64,000 nucleotides of DNA from Chaetorhynchus papuensis. Taxonomy: Eukaryota; Chordata; Aves; Passeriformes; Rhipiduridae. The translations under genes and the position numbers were made by a program. Shown here one piece after another: positions 38,801 to 50,595 of this stretch. The notes under the pieces were generated by a model that had not been told where the DNA came from, ran no database searches, and saw nothing but the letters and a program-made list of their open reading frames with translations. The DNA lies in the NCBI GenBank assembly GCA_013396525.1, contig VWYX01000922.1, positions 193,361 through 257,360 on the forward strand, read 5' to 3'. Position 1 is the first letter of the stretch; each line of letters begins with the position of its first letter.

Positions 38801-41800
38801 ACTTTTCTCAATTCTGATCTTTTCTGAGCCTACACTTTCTACTGTTTAGTTAGAGCTGCACAGAGAAGCACAGTGGTTTTCTCATCCTGAACTCCACTGA
38901 AAACATAGGATCATGTCCTGTCTGTTGTTCTCCATGCCCAGCATCCTCCTCCTCTCTTTTTATGGGCTAGCAATTTCAGTGACCTTTACAATTTTCCTTG
39001 TCTGGCTACCTTAGAGTTACAATTTTTGCCTCCAGTAAGCTGTTCTTTACGCTCTGGTGAGCTCAACATTCTAGAGGCAAACTCTTCTCTCTCTGGAAAA
39101 CAAGAACCACTGTGGGGGTATGAGCTGTATCATGCCTTTTTCTGCCAAGAACTTTAAGGAGGCAGCTAAGCCAAAAGGAAGAGAGATCAAAGCATATTTG
39201 AAGCAGAAAAAAAAATAATATTATGTTCTTGAAGAGGTGTCTTGCACACACTGCCTTTTACAGTAGGAACCAACAAGCTTTCTGACTCACCAGACCACAT
39301 GAATCATTCCAAATGGCACCTGTTAAGCCTAGAACCATAGGCAAAGACTTATGTTTTAACCCAAACTGTACAGAAATTCTGATACAAGATCTGCTTCCCA
39401 CGTGTTGTAGCTTTTAGGTATGAATGCTAGATTTGCAAACTTTGAGACTGAAGTAATTTCACTGAAGTGACATCTTAAGAGCCATTTCCCCTCAATTCCA
39501 TCAGAATTCCTCAAAACTAGTTTAAGAAGTAAATGACAGCTTATGAAAAGGTCACATAGGCTCCCTGGAGCATGAATGGACGTGAAACTTATTTTACTCA
39601 GATCATTAAATACTACCAGATTGTTCAAGTAGCAACCTGAACTGGAAGTGATTCAGCAACTACAGGGTGATCAAAGGCATTTTGTCATATTACTAAATGG
39701 TGAAGCTGAGGCAAAGGAACAGATACTTCTTGCATATTAAGCCAACTGGTATTACCAGTGAAAAATACCTAGCTAACAGCACAGGCCTGTGTTTATCAAC
39801 TGATTTAAAAATAAATATAAACAATATTTTTCATCAATTTTATACATGAAACATCCATCAAACAATTCTTAGTAAGAATGTTACTGTTAAAATGGAATGC
39901 TCATAATTAGCTCTTAAATTCAAATCTAGTTGCTACTTTTTTATTTTCTCTCCTTCTGTATGGTCACTCAAAACCCCTTATATTCCTGCCAGCACCTAAT
40001 TTCATGGATCTCACTACAGTGCCATCTTTTTGAGCATTCACATATCCCCTCTCCTTTGCAGTTCCTGCTCTCTTTCTACTCTGAATTGGTAAAATATCAA
40101 ATTGTTCCTCCTCCTTCCTACAGATTTTACTTTACACATGACTGTTACTTCCATTAACTTTCCTGCCTTTCTGACATATCCCTCTTTCTCTCAAAATCTG
40201 TTTTCAGCATTTGTATTTTCTTGTCTCCTGTTCTCATCCTGGGTCATTTAGACATGTCCCTTTTAGTAGCATTTATTCCATATACCTTGGTGTCCATATA
40301 GTTCTAAAAGGTATTTTTCCTTATGCAGTAACTGTTGCCTAAATGAACTCTCACATTTGCAAGCATAAGTGAATGGGTATAACTAAACCAGAGTTGTTCA
40401 ATTTTACTCATAACGCTGCAGAGTTTTTGCTTCACATTTGAATTTCAAAGGATAGTATAAGCAGAAATAATGATTGAAACTCTCTTGCTTCTTAAATGAG
40501 GTAAAGGTTTCCGTTTTAACAAGTTCCTTGTATCTCAAATAAGATAAGAACTTAATTTCAGCTGAAGCCAACAAGAAATAGGTAGTCGGGAACTGAAATA
40601 AAAAGGCAAAACAATTTTAGAGGCTGCTTAGAGACAGAAGCGACGCTGAGCACCGAGATAGTGATGAATTCAAAAATTGATATCCTTGCCTTGAGCTCTG
40701 CTTGATAGGTGTTTTCATATTTCCACATCACAGAGCGGACTGTGAGAGGTGAGACGGCCACTGGCTGCTGCCATGGCAAATCCATACTGAACTCAACCCA
40801 GTGACCAGGAGGCAATGTGTCAATGGCTGAATGGGAGATTGTCTTTCTGGAATGATCTAAGTAATTGTTCAGTGCTCACATTTCATATTAAAACTCCCTG
40901 AAGCACAACATGCATAGTTTACTTGTGGCTCTGCAGGTGAGGATAATGACACAGACACTTTGAATAGACAAAGCTCCATACTCTCAAATAAACCATGTTT
41001 TTTATAACCAGTGGAAAGGAAATAGCTCATGTATTCTCTAAGTCATTTTCCTTTTGTTACTGTTTTGGTGGCTTGCTTGTTCAGAGTCAGGGCATATCTA
41101 CCTTGTTTTTTCAAAAATATCTCAGAAAACTCTTCCAACAAACTATTGCAGATATCCCTCCAATACCCTATTTAATGGATGGCCAATTTCTATTACTTTG
41201 CAGCTTGTGTCACAAGGAAATTTTTTTAATCACTCAGAAACCCAAAACTGACTGGGCAGTAGAGCAGAATGATTCCTGGAGACTAGTTAGTTTGAGCACA
41301 AGGCAAAAGTCCAGCCTGAGGCAAAGCTCTGAATGAATAAAGCTCAGGGATTTTAGCCATTTTGTGCAGCAGTAGCAGCTTGGCTTTCACTTTTTCACTG
41401 TGAGCCTGGCAGTGCGGCAACACTGAGGGGTGCAAACCTCATTACAAATCTCCAGTCTATCAGATGTGACATAATTCTGCTTGACAGTGTTACACCAAAA
41501 TTTGCCAAGTCAGAATGTCTGAACTGAATGTGCACTCCTCCTTACACTACAAGGAACTGAAGAGCAAGCAGTCTGGCATGAGATCGTTTCTACTCATTGA
41601 GGCAATAGGAAAATGAGTTTTTTAGAGGCAACTGATGATTTCATCACAACAGAAATATACAGCCCCTAGTCTAGGCCAATTTACTAGCTGTGCGTCACAC
41701 AGAACTGACAGGTCTGATAGTTAACACTCTTGGGGAAAAAAAAGGACATACCTTATTCAAGAGAACTGTTGGTATAATTTATTAGCTTCTGATTGTGTGC

Positions 41801-44800
41801 TTGGAAATGTGAGAGTAAAGTTAGGAAAAAGTTACCGCATCAAGACAATTCCAAGTATGTTACAGGTTGCAGAAAGATGTGGGTGAAGAGCTGTGGTGGG
41901 GAGAGAGAAATCCAGCCACAAGACAAATTCCTAGAATAATGAGATGAAATTATACAGCAATATATGCAGCATTCCAGAATACGCTGCCAGTGATTTTTTT
42001 CCCCTAGAATCTCCATTAAGCTTGTATTTTTGAAAGTAACCTATTTTATTTTGAAGTTCCAAAGTGGCAAGTCTATGAGCTTTTCTGGCAATACAACCCA
42101 GTTGCCCTGACTAGAAGATAAATGCCTCATATTTTGAGGCTGACTATGTCTAAGTTCCACTTCCAGCCATCAGATGATATGTATCTACCAACAACACTGA
42201 AAAACAGTTTGCTACCAGCTCTCTTCTCCAGCATTGACTACTTCCAGATGGAAGTCTTAACAGGGACACAGTTCATACTTCATTATAATACATTTTAACT
42301 GTCAAGGGGGATGCTAGGGTTTTCCTGACACGAGTTCTAAACTCCACGGCTTCATGGGAAAAGAGAGTTTGTTCTTTTCAAAGAGCCATTTCTTTAAATA
42401 CATAGAAGAGAGGCTTTTCAAAAGCATAAATCTGTGTTTGCACCCAGCTTCTCTTCACTGGGTTCCCAGTTGCTTTCTGTACCTTTAAATCTTTCTTCTT
42501 GTTTGGGGAAGTTGCACGGGTGTCTCAGTTTTGTGAAATGTTTTTGGCTCATCACGATGACAGTGAGTACTGAACATATGTCTGCAGGCATGGTGAGGGG
42601 TGAAACTGAGTTTATCTGGAAAAGGCAGAGCACTGTGCACCCAGATGATCCCATATAAACGAAAAGAGGTTGAGGACTCCTAGAGACCTTTTGCCATTTC
42701 AAACTCATCCTCAAATCCTGGAATTTGCAGCGTTGTCAGCAAAACCTGAACTTGTATTAAACAACTGTTTTGCCCCGGATCTTTCCATTAGATCTTGCCA
42801 TGATAACATCTTTGCTTTTCCCTGCTTTTCTCCTTTTTTTTTGGAAGCTTATGACCTGCTACTCTATGAAGATGTTGATAGGTAGCTGCAGGGGCTGCAA
42901 GTTTGCAGCAAAATGATGTTCATGGCTTCTTCTCCAGACCTGTGACTAATGTTTTTTAAGGAGGAAAATCACATTTCACAATTTATTCTTAAAAAATTCA
43001 TCGGGATTATTACTCCTTCTTCAGTTGCTTTCTAAGTATCTGCAAACAGACTGATTATTTCTCCCAGAAGTTTTCCCTGAAAATTGGGCAACCTGTTCTA
43101 TACTCCCAAATATTCCTTCAGTTCTTGAATAAAATTATGAACGGTCTGCATTCAATAGTTCCTCAAGTATACAGGAATTAACTTCATCTGTTTACAACAC
43201 CTTATTTGTCTAAGTTCTAATTTGACTTTGCCTAAGTCCACGCTAAAGACTTTTCTGTTTCTTCATAACTGCCCTAATTGGATAATTGTGGATCCATGTT
43301 TTTTTAAAGACAAAACAACAAAAAAATGCATGGAAGGTTTGAACTCTCATGGTCTCACTTTTAAACAATCTTTTTTCCAGCTCTTTAGGAAATAGATTTA
43401 TTGCTTGGTTTTCCATTTTCATCAATCATTTTCTTGATGCTTTTTCAAATTATTGAAAGTACAGCCCATTTTACATCTTTCCCTTCCGAACTTCCCCCCA
43501 AATTTTACCTAACATTTCTACATTTTTAAGACCTGGGCTGTTATTACCACAGTGACTAACTCAGCTTTCACTTTTTCAATGTTGATTACTTGAGTTTCAC
43601 AACAGTGACTGCACAGCAAACTGGTTTTGAAGTTCAAAACTTCCTCATTCCCTTTCAGCACAAAATCATAAAAATTGCCACTACCCTATATGGTTACTCA
43701 AGGGCAAGTTGTGTTTCATTGTTTTATTCTCCCATTTTTAGGCTATTCTTCCTTACTGGTGAGAAGAAAATCTAGAATTATCTGACTTATACTTGTTTCT
43801 CCATATTCTCCATCGAAAAGGTTCATGAGTGTTTGGTCTGTTTGGGTGGGACTTATTTCAATAAAGGGAAGTTATGCCAAATTCTCTACAATCTGTGAAA
43901 ACAAATATAAACTTTTACAGCAAAATGGTCATCTGACCCATGTAAAATGTCTGCTTTAGGGCAAGGTAAGTTGCATTCAGAAGTGGCTACACCTTTCTGT
44001 TAGCTACAGAGAGGGTCTAAAGGGTTATATACTCTGTGCTTCCCAACATCAGCAAAGCCTGAATTTGGATTATTCCACTAGACACTTCTAAGGAGTTTAA
44101 TCTACCTGTCCTTCCCATTAACATATGACAATGCCTGTGCTCTCAGCTCCTTTCCTCTCCAGAGGTTTTCTTTTTACAGATCTGTCCCATACATCGCCTG
44201 CCATTCAGTATTGATCCTTTGTTTAGCAACACATGCTTGCTTGATTTTCAAATAAATTCTACTTTAAGAGAGTCCAGTCAGGTGCACTGATCTACCCATT
44301 TAAATCACTGCTCTTGATCATATATCAACATTTTCAATATACACCAAACAGTGCTCTGTACATAACTACAAAGCAAGTTTACATAGTAAACATATTGACT
44401 AAACAGAATTAATATTAAAAATGTTACAGGAGTCTATAGGAAATTGCAACTAAAGGCCACAGAATTTGATAGACTGTCCCATGCCTGAGGACAGTCATAC
44501 ACCACTCACACCACCACTCTTCACCATGGGGAAGAAAGCATCCTAAGGATATGGCCAGTGCCTATGCAAACAATTCCTGCAGGGCAAAGGCAAAATCTGT
44601 TACAATCCTGACTCTATTACACAAGAGGGACAAACTGATGATCCAAGGAGAAAAGACACCAGGCCCTATAGAGATGTTTCAAACATTTTCCGAGGCAGTT
44701 GCAATTCAGAAAAAAGAAGATCTGAGAAGGAAAATGAAATGGTATTTGCCATTTATCTTAGTTTTGTAACTAGGTAACAAGATGCACTATTTGCCCTAAG

Positions 44801-46864
44801 CAGTTTTACTGCTTTTACCATGAGCAAAAAAACCATTTTAAATTAGAAAGCTGAAAGCTTCTCTGTACCAAAGTAAGGGAAGTCAGTCTGAAGGTCAAAT
44901 ATAATTGCAGCAAATGTAAAGCATAAATATTTGCTGTAAGTAAGCACAGAGTCCTTATGTTCTGTCCTGCTCTATATGGACGCTTATGGAGTAGAAATTG
45001 AAGAACACTATTTTTTCAAATGCATATTGTATTTTTGGCTACAGGTGTGAGTGAGAAGGTGGGTAGGAGTTGCGTGGGAGGAACCAAGCACAAAGAAATG
45101 TTTAAAATGTTCGCAAGGGATAGCAAATGTCTCACAAAAAAACCACCAGCAGGACGATGCACAGACACAAGACAAAATCTGACCAATACAAGAGATGACC
45201 TTCCCTCTGCAAGAGAGAACCTTGCATAAAACACCAGACACAATACTAAGGTGAGATGCTCAAATATTGGTGTTGCAAACTAGGGTTATATAGTGCCACG
45301 TACCAGTGACAGAATACCCCACAGAGTATTTCCACCAGCCCCTTCCCAATCCATAGTTAGTTCATTCTCAGAAAGTAGCATGGGAAAAAAGATAGTGTCT
45401 TTCCTCATATATGAATACATCCTGATACTACACCAGATCAACAGGAAAATCACACAGAATGCTTTGGTTAACTTCATTCACCTAACTCAGTTTAGATGAG
45501 AGGGGAAATGCAAGTATTACGAGAGCACTACGTGTCTCTTTGCAGTGCAGCCTGTTCTTTTTCTACTCTTTCCTGCTGCTGTTGAGCAATCACCCTTCAG
45601 CAAAGTTGTTTTATTCCCTTGAGGTAACCTGTGGATGCATTGCCTGGAACAGTCATCTCGCTCCAGAACAAGCAGTCTACTTTTTCTCTTGATTCTACTT
45701 TCAGGCTCCAAGTCACGCTGCATCCAGCAATTGTGAACATAAAGTATTTCTACAGGAGAGTGAAATAAAACTGATACTGCCTTTATGCTTCACGATTTCA
45801 TGTTACTTTTATTTGCAATTAAGGAAGCACGATGTTAACTGAAAAAGCAAATATACATTAAAAGGGCAAACCAACATGAAACGTGAGACTCAGTTTAAGA
45901 CACCTAAATATAGATAGGAATACATGTGGTATTTAAGCTTAGAAGTTAATACAGATAATAATGCTTACAGAGAAATTCAGCCTGCTCTACACAGCTCCCA
46001 GTTGGCCAGCTGAACTGTTCTCTCGCCTCCTTTGACATTAATGGCAGCCAGACACCCAGCAAACATGTAGATGTCTAAATGTAAGTATCTTAATCTGAGG
46101 TTTAACCTTGTCCAAAGACATAAAATTCAGTAATTTCAAAAGTTACGATCCAAATGGAAATACTTGCTGTTAACTCCTTATGCCTGTTAATTCACTGCCA
46201 TTCTCTCATTTGTATACAACTTCAACTTGATGCAGCCTTACGGAAAATTGTAAAACTTTTTGAAAAGAAACATCAGCACAGGAACTCAAGGAGCAATATG
46301 CACTAACTATTTCTGTGAAATTGCAAATCTGAATTTTGTTGCTGAACTTGCATGTCGAAACGAATTAATTCTCTGTGTTTTAGGTCCTGTACCTATTGAA
46401 AAAATTGACCACTTGGCACTAAAAATGCTTTGAAGAATTCAGGCTAGGACACCTAAAAAAAAGACTTAAGTTTTATCAAGATTTTGATTTGAGATTGTAA
46501 TGCAAAAAAAGATGTGGCAATTTTTCTTTGAAAACAATCATACTGCTTCTCCTGCCTCTCCAGGAATTTCCCCTAAAAACTGCAATGTATTCACTATGTA
46601 CATCTTTCCTAAAATGGTAAGATTTGTACTGCTTTCTGTCAGGGTGTATGCACAATGGGTGGCCATTTCATGCATATGGCTCGTGGAAATAATTTGTTCT
46701 AATGCAGGTGGCTTTGACTAACCAACACTGGGTTCCCATTGCTGTTTTAATGGGAAAAATATCCCTTAGCATTGGAAGTGCAACTTAAAACTGCAAGAAT
46801 AGCATCAGGGAACATTACAGTTTATTTTTTTTTGAAGACTGCATTTTCCTAACAGATGGAGAAC

Positions 46865-46975
46865 TTGGGGTTAGATCTGAGTTCAAACAGCCTCTAAACT
46901 TGGCCCAGACTTCTAAAATGATTTTAAACAAATCATTTAACACACTGGCACCTCATTTCATAATTCTTCCATTAA
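46865..46975 (-). mobile_element. MIR-like SINE fragment
   Basis: The plus strand reads GATCTGAGTTCAAACAGCC, then AAACAAATCATTTAACACAC and GGCACCTCATTTCATAATTC. This follows the order of the antisense MIR core (a GGGTTCGAATCC part, then CAAGTCACTTAACCTCTCTG, then CCTCAGTTTCCTCATCTG). It is strongly diverged, as expected of an amniote-age SINE. The call rests on memory of the consensus and could be a chance resemblance. Confidence 0.4.
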
Positions 46976-47563
46976 TTTTCTGAACTGTTTCCTTTGGCCT
47001 ACAAGTATCTGAGACAAAAATTAATCCCGGTGCACACAGCATGTAGTAAATCAAGCATTAATGTCAATTAGAATTCAAAATGCTATTGATAATAGTTATG
47101 GCTTACTCAGTAAGGGGAAAATAGCATAGGGAGGGATATATTCTCGTACAGTGATGAACTTACATGGGTGATGTATGTGTTGCTTTATTTTAAAGGCATT
47201 CAGAAATGAGAATGGTGGCAATTCAAGAGAGTATAATGAGTTATAGCCAGAAGAAACCAGTGTTTCAAGAAAACCCCTTTGGGGGGAACACCATCTTCTC
47301 ATGAATGTAACACAAAAATTCATTTGTGGGCTCTTTGAAATGTTTTACTATCTGACACAGAATATTTTCCATGATTCTTCAATTAGCCTTCAAGATTCAG
47401 ATAGGATTCATTTGTTCTCTCTGCACAGAAGAATTGGGAATATCAGCCTCCTTTCTGAGACAATTTTCAAACATTTCCAATTAACTGAAAACAGAAAAAA
47501 AACCCCAGTTATCCCTGCTCTTTCTTTGGTTTCAGTCAGACCTCTGTCATTACTGATCCTGGG

Positions 47564-47577
47564 CCGCCACCTGGTGG
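47564..47577 (-). promoter_or_regulatory. CTCF core motif, full consensus match
   Basis: The minus strand reads CCACCAGGTGGCGG, which fits every position of the CTCF core CCASYAGRKGGCRS. The flanks (GGCC on one side, CG on the other) make a GC-rich island in AT-rich intron. Binding is inferred from the motif alone. Confidence 0.55.
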
Positions 47578-47699
47578 CGTCTACGAAAACTAAATCCAAA
47601 TTTCACTCGTCCATGGGAACAAGGCTGCAGCACCATCTTTCTCAGTGCTCCTGGAGGGCTGTAGGGTTGGACCCCTTCCTCTAACATCCCGACAGTCAA

Positions 47700-47770
47700 G
47701 CAGAAGGAGAGGCAGAGATTATGGGATTTGTCCAAGCCTTGTGGGCTGACTCTGGAACTGTGTATACACC
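47700..47770 (+). mobile_element. Possible MIR-like SINE fragment
   Basis: GAGGCAGAGATTATGGGATT followed by TGTCCAAGCCTTGTGGGC recalls the MIR segment GAGGCACAGAGAGGTTAAGT then TTGCCCAAGGTCACAC. Diverged and short; weak support. Confidence 0.25.
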
Positions 47771-47937
47771 CAGTGTAATCACTCCAAGGAATTGCTCGTA
47801 AAGGCAAAGCCTTGTTGGGCCTCACTGGTGGATTTGCAGTCTATTTTAGGTATTTCTATAGGTACTTTCCCAAAGGTGAGAATACACACCTCTCCACCAG
47901 TCAACATTCACAGCACAGGCATGAATTAGGAGAGGGC

Positions 47938-48022
47938 ATGTGATCCTCACTATCCACCTGGGAGGCTGAGGCTTAGGAAAATGAAGCACTCTGCCTATGG
48001 CCAGGCAGAAGGACACCAGCTA
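47938..48022 (+). mobile_element. Possible MIR-like SINE fragment
   Basis: TGATCCTCACTATCCACCTG followed by GGAGGCTGAGGCTTAGGAAA and CTATGGCCAGGCAGAAGG recalls the order TAATCCTCACAACAACCC, AACTGAGGCACAGAGAGG, GCCCAAGGTCACACAG of MIR with an internal deletion. The short CR1 at 48045 starts shortly after it. Confidence 0.35.
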
Positions 48023-48044
48023 AACTGATTAAATTGATTAAATT

Positions 48045-48112
48045 GAATCACAGAACTGTTTGGGTTGGAAGGGACCTTTAAAGGTCACCTCCCCTGCAAT
48101 GGGCAGGGACAA
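48045..48112 (-). mobile_element. Short CR1 LINE 3'-end fragment with 9-bp repeat tail
   Basis: Only about 68 bp: GAATCACAGAACTGTTTGGG, TTGGAAGGGACCTTTAAAGG and CCCTGCAATGGGCAGGGACA. It is a minus-strand CR1. Two tandem copies of a 9-mer (ATTAAATTG) precede it directly, in the place where CR1 tails usually carry ATTCTATG-type 8-mers. Confidence 0.88.
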
Positions 48113-48859
48113 CAAAAGCAATGAAAGACGTAGCATTCTGAAAGGCAATAAATATTTGAGGGATAGGCCAGGAAGCAGGTCACAGCAAGTTTAACAAACA
48201 TGTAAAATACCACAATCGAAGAACTCTAGTGGCTTCATTGTAATTCTGCAATACCAATCTTACAAGAAATTAAATCCAGATCTCTAAATCACTTACTATG
48301 TTTCCTGTCTGCAAGAAATTTAACCAAGTTTCAGCTGATTAGAAATAGCAGCTTTGAGGGTACTGTTTGTTCTTGTAAATCATATTTGTCATGTTTTGAG
48401 AAACAAATGGGAAAGGTATTTCTGCAGGGAAGTAAGTGTTCCTGAGGGATGAGACAAGAAGGAACAGAGAGAAACAGACTTTTGTTTTGTAGTCCTCATG
48501 AAATTACGGTGTCTGGGACCCTTCACTAGACAATGGTACAAGATTAATGAGCTCCGTGCATTAAACTGGTTTTGCTTGAATATGGAAAAATGGATCCATA
48601 ATAGTTATTTGTGACTAAATAAGTAACAAGGGCCTGACTGGGTGATTGCCTGGGGATATGTACGCAGTCTAATTTAGTAATAACTTCCATCCCTCTCTGC
48701 TCAATGAACAAATAAACAACTCTTTCATGACAAGAAAATGCTGATGCAACACTTGTAACATTAATTAGAACTTATGGAAGACATCACTACAAAACAGACA
48801 AAATTAGAATTAAAAATTCAACCGTGGCTGTATCATATAGTTCTAAATATATCCTGCTT

Positions 48860-48880
48860 AAAAATAAAATAAAATAAAAT
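48860..48880. repeat. AAAAT pentanucleotide repeat
   Basis: Four tandem AAAAT units. Confidence 0.85.
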
Positions 48881-49173
48881 GGACTTTTAACTTGTATTTG
48901 AACTTCTGGATTTTTGAACACAATGTACTGTAAAGGGCTTTGATCTCATTAGTCTCTGTTAGTCAGCCCTATTTTGTCGCATCTAACCAAAGAAAAATAA
49001 ATTGCATGCTTGTCCTAAAGAAATTTCCATTTCTATTCTTTGGGTTTCTTGTCTGTGTGCTTCTTGGCACAGGCCTTTGACTTCCTTATCTCTTCATAAG
49101 GATAACTTTATAAGGGTCTATTTTGATTTTCTTGCAGTTCCCTAGAAACTTTCTACTTGGAGAGCTCTTTAAG

Positions 49174-49177
49174 GCAC
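49174..49177. repeat. Left target-site duplication GCAC
   Basis: Four bases directly before the TG of the solo LTR, repeated at 49665-49668 directly after its CA. Confidence 0.65.
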
Positions 49178-49664
49178 TGTTGGGAGGGAAGGGTTAAAAG
49201 CAGAAGAGTGGAGAGGAGGATAGGAGATTCCAAGAGGTCTTGCAGTGGGAATGCCAAGCCCTGGAGAATACCAGTGTGGGAAACCCCATATACCCTGCCC
49301 ACCACTGTCTGTCCTCTGTCTCTCTGTTTTGAGAAGCAGAATTTCTGTGTAGAGATGACCTTGGTGTTTTGAGGGACTGGGAGGAATTCTCAGGGACATG
49401 CTTGAGCTCCCTGTTTTGGGAGAGAAGGTCACAGCTCACGAAAAGCACAGAGATCACAGCAGGTGACAAATGGCTGCAAACAGTGGCCCCACTGCCCCTC
49501 AGGATGGACTGAGCCTGGGGGTTCCTGCGTTCCCGTTCCTGTGTCTCTGCCTGGGTGTTGCTCTGGGATCCGCTGGTTAGCAAGGCAATCAAATAAACTC
49601 ACTCTTTGCATTTCAGATGTAGTCTTCTGGTTGTTCAGCCTGCTTGCCTGTGTCGACTCCCACA
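49178..49664 (+). mobile_element. Solo LTR of an endogenous retrovirus (487 bp)
   Basis: The unit begins TGTTGGGAG and ends ACTCCCACA, imperfect inverted ends with the TG...CA rule of retroviral LTRs. It is flanked by identical 4-bp duplications, GCAC at 49174-49177 and at 49665-49668. A polyadenylation signal AATAAA sits at 49592-49597, about 70 bp before the right edge, which places U5 on the right and fixes the plus orientation. No gag, pol or env sequence lies next to it, so it is a solo LTR left by recombination. It is more GC-rich than the surrounding intron. A 4-bp duplication is usual for gammaretrovirus-like (class I) elements; the family itself I cannot name. The short open frames across it are not genes. 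It lies antisense to DLG2. Confidence 0.75.
49592..49597 (+). terminator. Polyadenylation signal AATAAA inside solo LTR
   Basis: AATAAA in a position expected near the R/U5 border of the LTR. A T/G-rich stretch (TAGTCTTCTGGTTGTTCAG) follows about 20 bp downstream and could be the downstream element. It points opposite to DLG2 transcription. Confidence 0.45.
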
Positions 49665-49668
49665 GCAC
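49665..49668. repeat. Right target-site duplication GCAC
   Basis: Four bases directly after the terminal CA of the solo LTR, identical to those before it. Confidence 0.65.
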
Positions 49669-50581
49669 CTGAACACCCTTTACTTGCTCTTTCTCATTTT
49701 TTTCTTACAGCACTTTAAAGGAACAGATCTAGATCAAATACACTGTTGTGATCCTCACAATGTCAGGTTGCTGCCTCCCTTTGGTGACAACTTAACCAGA
49801 TTTTCTATCTATTGCAAAACACCTCCAGTAACCTCTTTACAAAACTTTGGTAGGTGGAAGGTAAATTCACTTTCCATAGAATAGGCCAAGACAATCCTTA
49901 GCAATGTAGGAAAACCATACCCACCTTTCTTACGGATTTAAACACTGACCAGGAAAGTGCTGCATAACCACATCACAAACCATCCAGTCTGAAGCCATCC
50001 TCCACCCTTAACTCTAACTAAATTACAGCCAGGGATGCAGGATTCACAGGGATAGAAAACACAACAGTGGGAGGCAGTGTGATACTGCAGCTTAGTGGGT
50101 CCATCATTTATCTGGGATAAATAATTCCCATGTTTCAGCTCTTTGCCTTAAGGCTATTGATGTGTTTCACATGAAACAGTCACATCTGTATCAATCTGGG
50201 ATAGTTCCTTTTTTTTCTTTCTGTAAGCAATGTGAATAATGTCAATGGATATTTAACTACGTTTTCAAGGCTTTCACTGTCATTCAAAATCCTTTATATT
50301 CAGATTGTTTCAGTCAGATGTTTGATTATTTGACAGAGCCTGAAACAGAAATGTTCTGGTTTTAGAACGTGTGATATAAATATATACATGAAATAAAAAC
50401 TAAAAAGATGCTTTAGAGTCTAAGTATGCAAAATATAACTTCAGGCTACAAAGCATTTTATCCAATAAAATTTGAAAAGAATTTCAGAGGGATCATCAAA
50501 TTCATCAGAGGCAGAGAGATAATTAACATAACCTAATTAGTCTCCTTGCTGTCGTGAGCCATTTGCTAAGGAGCTGAGTGC

Positions 50582-50595
50582 ACACTAGATGGCAG
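50582..50595 (+). promoter_or_regulatory. CTCF-like motif, 13 of 14 consensus positions
   Basis: The plus strand reads ACACTAGATGGCAG against CCASYAGRKGGCRS; only the first position differs. It lies about 400 bp downstream, in the sense of transcription, of the DLG2 exon 51158-51002. CACTAGATGGCAG is a common form of natural CTCF sites. Confidence 0.4.

Noticed and set aside
40558..40815. An 85-codon minus frame between the two PDZ3 exons considered as an alternative DLG2 exon.
   Set aside because: The peptide matches no DLG segment, and the two flanking exons join in phase without it.
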